Source of the DNA: JANPJV01 sp031425695
Lineage (GTDB): Bacteria > Pseudomonadota > Gammaproteobacteria > Xanthomonadales > SZUA-5
Direction: 5' to 3'
DNA length: 14,783 nt
Assembly: GCA_031425695.1 (NCBI GenBank)
Contig: JANPJV010000086.1
Coordinates: 1-14,783 of the forward strand
Part shown: positions 1 through 7,166 of the stretch, one piece after another
Layout: the number at the start of each line of letters is the position of its first letter
How positions within the stretch are numbered: position 1 is the first letter of the stretch
Program-made: the position numbers and the translations under genes
The notes under the pieces: generated by a model
Database searches by the model: none
Told to the model about the DNA's origin: nothing
What the model saw: only the letters and a program-made list of their open reading frames with translations

Positions 1-1
1 C

Positions 2-979
2 ACCGAAGCCGACCTCAACGCCCGATTCGCCCAGCTGACCACTCTGCGCACGACCATCGCGCAGGTGATCGTTGGGCAAGAGGCGGTAGTGGAGCAGTTG
101 CTGACGGCGTTGCTGGCCGGCGGGCATTGCCTGCTGGAAGGCGTGCCGGGTTTGGGCAAGACCTTGCTGGTGCGGACGCTCGGGGAAGCACTGGCGTTGG
201 CCTTTCGGCGGGTGCAGTTCACGCCCGACCTGATGCCGAGCGACATCCTCGGCACCGAGATCCTGGAAGAGGATCACGGGACCGGCAAGCGCCATTTCAA
301 GTTTCAGCGCGGGCCGGTGTTCACCAACCTGCTGCTCGCCGACGAGCTCAATCGCACGCCGCCGAAGACGCAGGCGGCGCTGCTCGAGGCAATGCAGGAA
401 CACACTGTCAGCTATGCGGGCGTGACCTATGCCTTGCCCGAACCTTTCTTCGTACTTGCGACGCAAAATCCCCTGGAGCAAGCTGGCACCTATGCGCTGC
501 CCGAGGCACAGCTCGATCGCTTCCTGCTGCATGTGCGAGTCGAGTATCCGAGCGTGGCGGAGGAGCGCGAGATCCTGCTGCAGACCACCGGAAACCGGGC
601 GCCGAAGATCGTGCCGGTGATGGATGGCGCGCGCATCCTCGAGCTGCAATCGCTGGTGCGCGAGATCCATCTCGGTGACGAACTGCTGAGCTGGATTACA
701 CGCCTCGTGCGCGCCAGCCGTCCGGGCCCTGATGCGCCGGACTTGATTCGCCAATGGGTCAAGTGGGGCGCGGGGCCGCGCGCGGGGCAGGCGCTCGTGC
801 TCGCTGCCAAGGCCCGCGCGCTGCTGCACGGTCGTCTCGCTGCCACGCGGGACGATGTGCACGCGCTCGCGGCGCCGGTGATGCGCCATCGGCTCATCCT
901 GTCATTTGCTGCAGAGGCTGAGCAGATGGACGCGGATGCAGTGATCGCGGGCCTGCTGCGCGCGGTCCCGTTTGAATAA
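2..979 (+). CDS. MoxR-family AAA+ ATPase (5' end outside window)
   Basis: This is an ATPase of the MoxR branch of AAA+ proteins, which act as chaperone-like remodelling rings with vWA-domain partners. The frame is open to the left edge: codons from base 2 encode a helix ending in AQVIVGQEAVVEQLL, the typical MoxR N-terminus, so the true start lies upstream and the GTG at 65 is internal. Walker A (GVPGLGKT) is at 140-163 and Walker B (LLLADE) at 329-346, followed by the MoxR signature NRTPPKTQAALLEAMQE. Sensor 1 (ATQNP) is at 458-472 and the DRF motif follows near 515. The C-terminal AAA lid contains GAGPRAGQALVLAAKARAL, also typical. The stop overlaps the next gene by 8 bases. The family call is secure; the client is unknown. 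Confidence 0.95.
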   Translation, partial: TEADLNARFAQLTTLRTTIAQVIVGQEAVVEQLLTALLAGGHCLLEGVPGLGKTLLVRTLGEALALAFRRVQFTPDLMPSDILGTEILEEDHGTGKRHFKFQRGPVFTNLLLADELNRTPPKTQAALLEAMQEHTVSYAGVTYALPEPFFVLATQNPLEQAGTYALPEAQLDRFLLHVRVEYPSVAEEREILLQTTGNRAPKIVPVMDGARILELQSLVREIHLGDELLSWITRLVRASRPGPDAPDLIRQWVKWGAGPRAGQALVLAAKARALLHGRLAATRDDVHALAAPVMRHRLILSFAAEAEQMDADAVIAGLLRAVPFE

Positions 980-1913
980 GAAGGCGTCCAGCCCGGCCTC
1001 CATTCCCGCCGATGTGCGGGCACGGCTCAAGGCGCTGCGACTGTCGGCCCGCCAGGCTGGCGGTGCGCAGGGCTTCGGGCTGCACAGCTCGCGCATCCGG
1101 GGCGCCGGTCTCGAGTTCGCGCAATACCGGAGTTACGAACCGGGTGACGAGCCGCGCCAGATCGACTGGAAGCTCTACGCGCGCTCCGATCGTTTCTTCG
1201 TCCGCGAGGCGGAACGCGATGCGCCCTTGACCTTGTGGCTGCTGATCGACACCAGCGCCTCGATGGGGCAGAGCGATGCGGCGCGCCCTGGCTGGTCGCG
1301 CCTTTCCGCGGCGTGTGCGATTGCGGCGTGTGCGATCGAGTTGGCGCTGCGCCAGGGCGAGCGCTTCGGGCTGATTGCGATCGGGGATGGTGGGATTGCG
1401 GGCGTGGTGGCCGCCGGCGGCGGGCCGCGGCAGCGGGACCGGTGCTTGCTGGAGCTGGCGCGGCTGGAAGCGCGCGGGAGCTGGCCCAAGAGCGTGGGAG
1501 AGGGGAGCAAAGCTACCCTGCGTGCCGTCTGGGAGCGCGTCGGCGCCGGGGCGCTGGTGCTGATGCTCAGCGACTTCTTCGATGACGCGGCGGTCGATCT
1601 CGCGAAGAAGCTGGCGGCCGCTCGCCGCGAAGTCTTGAGCATCCAGATACTGTGCGCGGCCGAGCGTGATTTCGACTTTGCTGGCGGGCAGTTGTTCGTC
1701 GATCCCGAAAGCGGTGCCGAGCTATTGACGGATGCGCCGGCCGCGCGCGGCGACTTCCTGCGGGCATTCGAGGCTGCTCGGAGCGCGCTCGCGACCGACC
1801 TCGCGGGCAGCGGGATCCGCCACACCCGGTACGTGCTCGACGAGCCCCTCGATCGACCGCTCGCGACCTTCTTTTCCACCCGCGCTTCGCGATTGCGCCC
1901 GGCCGCGTCGTGA
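972..1913 (+). CDS. DUF58 / vWA-like protein, MoxR partner
   Basis: This 313-residue protein has the DUF58 signature at residues 46-83 (GLEFAQYRSYEPGDEPRQID, then WKLYARSDRFFVREAERD). Directly after it comes a vWA-type MIDAS motif, D93-x-S95-x-S97, in LLIDTSASMGQ. A second acidic vWA motif, LMLSDFFDDAA, lies around residues 197-207. DUF58 proteins are nearly always encoded beside MoxR ATPases and are presumed substrate- or metal-binding adaptors. The TTG start at 972 overlaps the upstream stop, which fits translational coupling, but no good Shine-Dalgarno is visible. GTG at 1014 is an alternative that removes 14 poorly conserved residues. No signal peptide or membrane helix is seen, so it is probably cytoplasmic. 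Confidence 0.9.
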   Translation: MNKKASSPASIPADVRARLKALRLSARQAGGAQGFGLHSSRIRGAGLEFAQYRSYEPGDEPRQIDWKLYARSDRFFVREAERDAPLTLWLLIDTSASMGQSDAARPGWSRLSAACAIAACAIELALRQGERFGLIAIGDGGIAGVVAAGGGPRQRDRCLLELARLEARGSWPKSVGEGSKATLRAVWERVGAGALVLMLSDFFDDAAVDLAKKLAAARREVLSIQILCAAERDFDFAGGQLFVDPESGAELLTDAPAARGDFLRAFEAARSALATDLAGSGIRHTRYVLDEPLDRPLATFFSTRASRLRPAAS

Positions 1914-3232
1914 GCTTGAGCTTGGCCTTTCCGCTGGCTTTGGCGGCGCTTGCAGCTTTGCTGCTGCCGCTCATGATCCATCTGCGCCGGCGCCCGCAGA
2001 CCGAGCGCGTCGACTTCGCCGCGCTGCGCTGGCTGCAGGCGCGGCTGCGGCCGCGCCGCCAGTTGCGCCTGTCGGAGCGGCGCCTGCTTTTCGTTCGCCT
2101 TTTGCTGATCGCGTTGCTCGCAATCTGGCTCGCGCAGCCAATGCTGCAAGGCGGAGATGCGGTCGAGGATTGGCTGGTGGTGGCGCCGAATGTGTCGGCG
2201 GATTTGCATCTGCCTGATCAAGAGCAAGACCAGAAGAGTCCGCGCGCAGCGCAGACCCACCAACAGCCACAGCAACATCAACAACGCTGGCTCGCGCCCG
2301 GATTCCCGGCATTGACCGAACCACGACCGCCAGCGGACCAGCCCATCGCCAGCCTGCTACGCGAGCTCGACACCACGCTGCCCGCCGGCAGCAGTTTGAC
2401 GGTGATGCTCCCAGAGCGCAGCGACGGATTTGATGGCGAGCGGCTGCGCTTGAGCCGGACGGTGCGTTGGCTGGTGGAGCCGGAGAGAGCGCGGGGGACT
2501 GAAGCGCAGCCTAAGAGTGCCGAAGAAGCGTCCAAGCCGGACGTATTCGCAATGCGCGTCGCCAGCGATCGGGCAGCGGCCACGCGCTACCTGAGCGCTG
2601 CAGTACGGGCGTGGAATACGCCGCTGAGCGAGACTCCCGTCGTCAGCAAGCCAGTTACGCTCGATCTGGCGGAGTCCATCGAGGCGCCGATCGACAACAG
2701 GGCGTGGCTGGTCTGGTTGCACCCGGGTGAGCTTCCGCAAAGCGTGCTCGATTGGGTGCGTGATGGTGGCGTCGTGCTCGTGGAAGCGCGCACCGCGTTT
2801 GATCTCGTGGGTCCGGACCTTGTCCGGACGCTCCCTCAAGAAGAAAGCAGTGAAGCAAGCTCCACTCTACGAGAGCCAGGCAAACAGCGTTCGGACAAGG
2901 TCCGAACCCACGCAGAGCGCTGCACGCAGTGCGGACCACAGGCGCTGCGCCTGGGGTCCGGCCGGGTGCTGCAGCTGACCGGTGAGCTCACACCCGAGTC
3001 CATGCCGCTACTGCTCGAACCAGATTTTCCAATGCAATTGCGGGGCTGGTTCGAAGGCCCGCAAAGGGCGCCCAGCCTTGCACCCACGCTCGCACAAGCG
3101 CCGCTGACCGAGCTTCCGGCGTGGCCCGAGCAGGCGCGATCGGTGCAGCCCTGGCTCATGTGGATCCTTCTGGCCATCTTTGCACTGGAACGCTGGCTCG
3201 CTAGCGCGCCGCGGCGACAGGCGGATCTTTGA
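1910..3232 (+). CDS. BatA-N-terminal-domain membrane protein carrying REP-derived inserts
   Basis: This 440-residue membrane protein begins with the BatA N-terminal domain (about residues 1-80). It has a first hydrophobic helix (FPLALAALAALLLPLMIHL), then LRRRPQTERVDFAALRWLQ, and a second helix near residues 60-76. A third helix sits near the C-terminus (about 410-430). The middle (NRAWLVWLHPGELPQSVLDW, DGGVVLVEAR) resembles the amidotransferase-like or vWA-like fold seen in these operons. The GTG start overlaps the upstream stop as GTGA. Two stretches look foreign: a Gln/His-rich run at about residues 104-122, and residues 300-335, which are encoded by a REP-like inverted pair. The frame is kept through both, so the gene appears intact, with inserted linkers. 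Its role in the MoxR complex is inferred from neighbours. Confidence 0.85.
   Translation: MSLSLAFPLALAALAALLLPLMIHLRRRPQTERVDFAALRWLQARLRPRRQLRLSERRLLFVRLLLIALLAIWLAQPMLQGGDAVEDWLVVAPNVSADLHLPDQEQDQKSPRAAQTHQQPQQHQQRWLAPGFPALTEPRPPADQPIASLLRELDTTLPAGSSLTVMLPERSDGFDGERLRLSRTVRWLVEPERARGTEAQPKSAEEASKPDVFAMRVASDRAAATRYLSAAVRAWNTPLSETPVVSKPVTLDLAESIEAPIDNRAWLVWLHPGELPQSVLDWVRDGGVVLVEARTAFDLVGPDLVRTLPQEESSEASSTLREPGKQRSDKVRTHAERCTQCGPQALRLGSGRVLQLTGELTPESMPLLLEPDFPMQLRGWFEGPQRAPSLAPTLAQAPLTELPAWPEQARSVQPWLMWILLAIFALERWLASAPRRQADL
2238..2260 (-). repeat. REP-like hairpin, single unit, inside the BatA-like gene
   Basis: Read on the minus strand, this is a GTGG head (2260-2257), an 8-base stem GTCTGCGC, a 3-base loop TGC, and the complementary stem GCGCGGAC. 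One G:T-type mismatch interrupts the stem. The same head and stem recur at 4671-4693. With 14 bases of flank the two copies match over 37 bases with 3 mismatches (2238-2274 and 4671-4707). REP sequences mobilised by RAYT (TnpA-REP) transposases have this plan of a conserved GT-G tetranucleotide plus hairpin; assignment to that class is inference. Confidence 0.7.
2807..2911. repeat. Inverted pair of REP-like units (BIME-like) inside the BatA-like gene
   Basis: Two 25-base arms, 2807-2831 and 2887-2911, are reverse complements at 23 of 25 positions and are separated by 55 bases. Each arm is itself a hairpin behind a GTGG head. The left arm has stem GTCCGGAC, loop CTT and stem GTCCGGAC. The right arm, read on the minus strand, has stem GTTCGGAC, loop CTT and stem GTCCGAAC. 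Both mismatches between the arms keep each hairpin paired, a compensated change. The element is translated in frame (VGPDLVRT ... DKVRTH) and interrupts an otherwise ordinary protein, which resumes near ALRLGSGRVLQL. Confidence 0.8.
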
Positions 3233-5373
3233 GCGCTCACGCCCGCACATCCAGCTCGCGGCTGGGCAGGCTGCTCGCGGTGGCGCGCCTGCGTCACGCG
3301 TTGCACTGGCTGTTGCTGATGCTGCCGCTCTGGCTGGGTGTGTCCGCGATCGTCCTGCGGCTGGTGCCACGCAACCTGGCTGCGGCGCTGATGGCCTCTG
3401 CCGCCAGTGCGATGGTGCTCGCCGTGTTCGCGGTGGCGGCGCGCATCGATCGTGGCTGGCTGGCCCGTCGCCTCGACCAGCAAGCCGCATTCGAAGACAG
3501 TGCCACGCTGCTGTTCGCCGCCGACGAGGGGTTGTCGCCCCTCGCGCAACTGCAGCGCGCGCGTCTGCAGGCACGTGTAGCTGCCGCACCCAGCTTGCGC
3601 ATCGAGAACCCGTGGCGCTGGAGGCCGCTGCTGATCGCCTGGGGTTTGGGCCTTCTGCTGATTGCCGTCGCCAGGTTCGGATTCGCGCCCGTGCCGGTCG
3701 ACACGGCCACGCCGGTCCCGGTCACCCGCCCCGCACGCCAGCATTCGATGGTCGAGTTGACCGGGTTGCGCCTGACCATCGTTCCGCCCGCCTACACGGG
3801 CCTTTCCGAGCGCAGCCAGAGCGAGGCCGATGCGCGCGTGCCCGAGCATTCGCGCCTGCACTGGCGCCTGGCGCTGCGTCCGGACCCCACGTCCGCCAGC
3901 CTGGTTTTCCACGATGGCACGCGCCTGCCGCTGAAACTCGAGAACGGTCACTGGGATGGCACGCGGGAGATCGAGCGCTCGAGCCTGTACCGGCTGGAGA
4001 TCGACTCGCGGCTGTCGCTGAAAAGCGATCCGCTGCGACGCATCGACGTCATTCCCGATCAGCCGCCGCGCATCCAGGTCCTGGCTCCCGAGCGCAGCCT
4101 TAGCATTGCGACGGCAGGGCAGACAGAGTGGCAGCTTAAGTTCGAAGCCAGCGACGACTACGGGCTCGGCAGCGCAGAGCTGCAGATCCGCCACGCAACC
4201 GGTAGTGGCGAAGCAATCAGCATCGCCGAGCGCAGCGAAGCCGTGCCGGGCAGTGGCGACGGCCGCTCCCGCCGCTACACGCGCACGCTCAACCTGGCTG
4301 CACTTGGCTTTGTGCAGGGCGACGATCTCATCGTGCGCCTGCGCGTCAGTGACCAGCGCACGCCGCGCGCGCAGAGCACGCTCTCCGCGAACTACATCCT
4401 GCGCTGGCCAGACCAGCCCGCAAGTGAAGCCGCAGGGGTCGAAGGGCTGGTCGAAAAAGTGTTGCCGGCCTATTTCCGCAGCCAGCGCCAGATCATCATC
4501 GACAGCGAGGCCTTGCTGGCCGAGCGCGCCGAGCTCAAGCCGGACAGGTTTGCGGAACGCGCGGACCTGATCGGCGTCGACCAGCGGGTGCTGCGGCTGC
4601 GCTATGGGCAGTTCCTGGGCGAAGAAACGGATGAGGGGACAGGTGCTGACGGCGATCACCATTCAGAGGCGTCCGCGCACAGCGCAGACCCACCACCAGC
4701 AACAGCAGTGGACACCACGCAGTCCGTCCTTGAGCAATACGGTCACACCCATGACGACGCTGAGGCCGCGACCCTGCTCGACGCCGAAACACGCAAGCTC
4801 CTGAAGGCGGCGCTGGACGAGATGTGGCAGGCGGAGCTGGCGCTGCGACAAGGGAATCCGCGCGCGGCGCTGCCGTTCGAGTACCGGGCGCTCGGATACA
4901 TCAAGCAGGTGCAGCAGGCGAGCCGTATCTACCTGGCGCGGGTGGGATTGGAGCTGCCGCCGGTTGATCCCGCGCGACGCCTCACCGGGGATGCGACGGG
5001 TCTGCGCAACCGTGGCGATCCAGCCCAGGCGGCGAAGCCCGGTGATGCCGCACCGGATGAGCTCTGGCGGGCGCTCGAGGGCGACGACGCCAAGCAGCTC
5101 GCCGCCGCGCTCGCAGCTGCCCGGCGCTGGGCCGCGGAAGTCGAAAGCGAACTGCCGGATGCGCTCGGCTTCCTGGCAGCGCTCGATACGCTCGAGCGCG
5201 ATCCCAATTGCGCCGAGTGCAAGCTCGCACTGCGGCGCCTGCTGTGGCCCCTGCTGCCACAGCCGCCAGCCGCTGCGCATCTACGCGCAACAATCGACGC
5301 CAGCGGACGCGCCTATTTGCGTGCGCTCACGCCTGGAAACGAGCAGCCGCCGTCCCGGAGCGACGCACCATGA
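3229..5373 (+). CDS. DUF4175-like membrane protein of the MoxR operon
   Basis: This 714-residue protein has two N-terminal membrane helices (about residues 24-46 and 50-72) and a third at about 131-150. A large, probably periplasmic region follows. It contains a beta-rich segment (LTIVPPAYTGLSERSQ ... RIDVIPDQPPRIQV; FEASDDYGLGSAELQ) characteristic of DUF4175-like proteins, and then a helical, charged C-terminal half. The motif ASDDYGL and the repeated beta strands support the family; the exact assignment is not certain. The TTG start overlaps the previous stop as TTGA, and the gene overlaps the next by ATGA. Around residues 470-500 there is a low-complexity His/Ala/Thr linker that coincides with a REP-like hairpin. 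Its function is unknown, but its place in the operon points to the envelope-side part of the MoxR system. Confidence 0.8.
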   Translation: MSAHARTSSSRLGRLLAVARLRHALHWLLLMLPLWLGVSAIVLRLVPRNLAAALMASAASAMVLAVFAVAARIDRGWLARRLDQQAAFEDSATLLFAADEGLSPLAQLQRARLQARVAAAPSLRIENPWRWRPLLIAWGLGLLLIAVARFGFAPVPVDTATPVPVTRPARQHSMVELTGLRLTIVPPAYTGLSERSQSEADARVPEHSRLHWRLALRPDPTSASLVFHDGTRLPLKLENGHWDGTREIERSSLYRLEIDSRLSLKSDPLRRIDVIPDQPPRIQVLAPERSLSIATAGQTEWQLKFEASDDYGLGSAELQIRHATGSGEAISIAERSEAVPGSGDGRSRRYTRTLNLAALGFVQGDDLIVRLRVSDQRTPRAQSTLSANYILRWPDQPASEAAGVEGLVEKVLPAYFRSQRQIIIDSEALLAERAELKPDRFAERADLIGVDQRVLRLRYGQFLGEETDEGTGADGDHHSEASAHSADPPPATAVDTTQSVLEQYGHTHDDAEAATLLDAETRKLLKAALDEMWQAELALRQGNPRAALPFEYRALGYIKQVQQASRIYLARVGLELPPVDPARRLTGDATGLRNRGDPAQAAKPGDAAPDELWRALEGDDAKQLAAALAAARRWAAEVESELPDALGFLAALDTLERDPNCAECKLALRRLLWPLLPQPPAAAHLRATIDASGRAYLRALTPGNEQPPSRSDAP
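4671..4693 (-). repeat. REP-like hairpin, single unit, inside the DUF4175-like gene
   Basis: On the minus strand this is a GTGG head (4693-4690), stem GTCTGCGC, loop TGT and stem GCGCGGAC, followed by GC. That is the same architecture as 2238-2260 and as the two arms at 2807-2911. It encodes part of a linker (ASAHSADPPP) in frame, at about residues 479-488 of the protein. Confidence 0.7.
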
Positions 5374-7076
5374 CGGCCGCACTCTGGACCGCCAGCGTGT
5401 TCGCGTTGATCGTGATCATCGCCAGCGCACGGTTGTGGCGACAGGCGCGGCTGCGTGGCCGCGGCATCGGCACGCGCCTAGCGCTGCTCAGCCTGCAGGC
5501 CGGAAGCGCGCTGCTGCTCTATCTGGTGCTGTTCCCACCAGCGCAACGCGCGCCGAGCCCGGCTCTCACCGTGCTGACCGCAGACGCAGCGCTGCCGGCG
5601 GGCGATGCCCGCGTGATCCTGTTGCCGGAGTCTCCCGCCAGCCTTTCCGGGCCGCGCTATCCCGACCTGGCCACCGCTTTGCGCGCGCACCCAGGCAGCA
5701 CGCACATCAGCGTGCGCGGCAGCGGCCTGGCGCTGCGCGATCTCGATGCCGCGAGAGATCTGCACCTCGAGTTCGAGCCTACTGCCCTGCCCCGCGGTTT
5801 GGTCGAATTGCACCTGCCCGCGCGGTTGCGTGCCGGCGCGCGCTGGCAGCTCGCGGGCCAGGTCGCAGGGGTCGCGGGTGCCGCGATCGAGGTGCTCGAC
5901 CCGGCCAGCCGGCGAGCTGTGCTGGGACACGTGGACGCTGATGGCCATTTTACCTTGACCCTGACCGCGCCCATCGCCGGGCGCGCGCTGTACGCCGTGC
6001 GCATCCTTGATGCGGACGCGGCGGTGGTCGAGGAGCTTTCCCTGCCGCTCCTGATCGAGCCCGCGCAGAGCGTGCGCGTGTTGCTGGTGGAGGGTGGCAT
6101 CGGGCCGGAAAACAAGTACCTCAAGCGCTGGGCACTCGATGCCGGCATCGATCTCACGACCCAGCTCAGCCTGCGGCCCGGCGCGCGCCTGCTCGCCAAG
6201 ACTCCGAAGTTGGACGCAGCCAGCCTATCCGGGTTCGACCTCGTCGTCCTCGACGAACGCGCCTTTTTTGCGCTGGACGCGGGAGTCCGTACGACGCTGC
6301 TGGCTGCGGTCGAGGATGGTCTCGGCGTGCTGCTACGAGTGACGGGTCCGCTCGCCGAGGCGCAGCGCCGGCAGCTCGGGCAGCTCGGCTTCGCAGTGAC
6401 CGATGCGGAGATCGCACGGGCGGTCACGCTGGAAGGGGGCAGCCCGACGGTGGGGCTCAATCGACGGCCGCTCGAAGTGAGCAGTCCTGATGGCCTCGCG
6501 CTGCTGCGTTCCAGCGCCGGCGATTCGCTTGCCCTCTGGCGCGCGCACGGCACCGGGCGCGTGGCGCTCTGGTGGCTCGCGGACAGTTATCGACTGGTCC
6601 TTGGCGGCGAGTCCGGCACGCACGGTGCGCTCTGGAGCATGGCGGTGACGACGCTCGCGCGTGCACGCGCGGCGCAACGGCCGCAGCTCGCGAACGGGCA
6701 TCCGCGTGTCGACGAACGGCAGTCGGTCTGTGGGCTCGCCAGTGACACGCAGATCGTGGGCCCAGCCGGCAACGCGACGCCGCTGCTGCGTGACCCGGAC
6801 GCGCGCAACTGTGCGGCCTGGTGGCCGGAGCGCAGCGGCTGGCACCGGTTGGCTGACGGCAGCGCCGAATGGTACGTCCGCGAACGCGCCGAGGCCCCGG
6901 GGCTGGCGACCCACGCGCGGCGGCTGGCGACGCTCGAGCTGGCGTCGATGGCACCCGCGCCGGGCGCCGCAGGCACGCTCCCGGTTCCGGGATCGCCCTG
7001 GCCGTGGTTCGCCGCGTGGCTGGTGGTCGTCTCGCTGTCGTGGTGGCTCGAGCGGCGTAGACAAATGTCTTTTTAG
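5370..7076 (+). CDS. Membrane protein with amidotransferase-like domain, MoxR operon
   Basis: This 568-residue protein has two N-terminal membrane helices (about residues 5-20 and 35-55) and a C-terminal helix (PWPWFAAWLVVVSLSWWLE) before a basic tail. A beta-rich, Ig-like segment spans roughly residues 140-235. It is followed by an alpha/beta domain starting VRVLLVEGGIGPENKYLKRW that resembles the class I glutamine-amidotransferase-like domain of such operons. No catalytic Cys-His-Glu triad is apparent, so a binding rather than an enzymatic role is likely. ATG 5370 is chosen because it overlaps the previous stop as ATGA and has CGGAG at 5356-5360. The frame extends upstream to 5208, but that part lies inside the preceding gene. 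It is the last gene of the operon; about 90 bases follow before rsbR. Confidence 0.82.
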   Translation: MTAALWTASVFALIVIIASARLWRQARLRGRGIGTRLALLSLQAGSALLLYLVLFPPAQRAPSPALTVLTADAALPAGDARVILLPESPASLSGPRYPDLATALRAHPGSTHISVRGSGLALRDLDAARDLHLEFEPTALPRGLVELHLPARLRAGARWQLAGQVAGVAGAAIEVLDPASRRAVLGHVDADGHFTLTLTAPIAGRALYAVRILDADAAVVEELSLPLLIEPAQSVRVLLVEGGIGPENKYLKRWALDAGIDLTTQLSLRPGARLLAKTPKLDAASLSGFDLVVLDERAFFALDAGVRTTLLAAVEDGLGVLLRVTGPLAEAQRRQLGQLGFAVTDAEIARAVTLEGGSPTVGLNRRPLEVSSPDGLALLRSSAGDSLALWRAHGTGRVALWWLADSYRLVLGGESGTHGALWSMAVTTLARARAAQRPQLANGHPRVDERQSVCGLASDTQIVGPAGNATPLLRDPDARNCAAWWPERSGWHRLADGSAEWYVRERAEAPGLATHARRLATLELASMAPAPGAAGTLPVPGSPWPWFAAWLVVVSLSWWLERRRQMSF

Positions 7077-7106
7077 GTACAGTGCCGTGAAAAATCATGA
7101 CCACGC

Positions 7107-7128
7107 ACACGCCATCTACACGCCATCT
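7107..7128 (+). repeat. Perfect 11-base tandem duplication upstream of rsbR
   Basis: ACACGCCATCT occurs twice in direct succession, at 7107-7117 and 7118-7128. It ends two bases before a promoter-like TACAAT. It may be an operator half-site pair or a simple slippage duplication; nothing in the window decides between these. Confidence 0.6.
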
Positions 7129-7129
7129 C

Positions 7130-7135
7130 TACAAT
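7130..7135 (+). promoter_or_regulatory. Possible -10 box of the stressosome operon
   Basis: TACAAT matches the sigma-70 -10 consensus at 5 of 6 positions and lies 31 bases before the preferred rsbR start. No convincing -35 box exists at 16-18 bases upstream, where the tandem ACACGCCATCT copies sit. If the box is real, transcription may need an activator binding those repeats. The call is tentative. Confidence 0.25.
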
Positions 7136-7166
7136 GCTGGGGAGTCCATTTTCCGGCACCAGACCC

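Noticed and set aside
1175..2284. A 369-codon open frame on the minus strand
   Set aside because: It is antisense to the DUF58 and BatA-like genes, is of low complexity and has no family signature.
2836..4662. A 608-codon open frame on the minus strand
   Set aside because: It lies antisense to two clear membrane-protein genes, has no recognisable domain, and is rich in Arg, Ala and Gln, as expected from a GC-rich antisense frame.
5657..6553. A 298-codon open frame on the minus strand
   Set aside because: Its Ser/Arg-rich composition is typical of antisense frames in high-GC genes; the plus-strand gene has membrane helices and a fold-like segment.
7059..7074. AGACA..TGTCT followed by TTTTT at the end of the MoxR operon, as an intrinsic terminator
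   Set aside because: The stem is only 4-5 base pairs, AT-containing, with a 2-4 base loop, and it overlaps the last codons; too weak to call.
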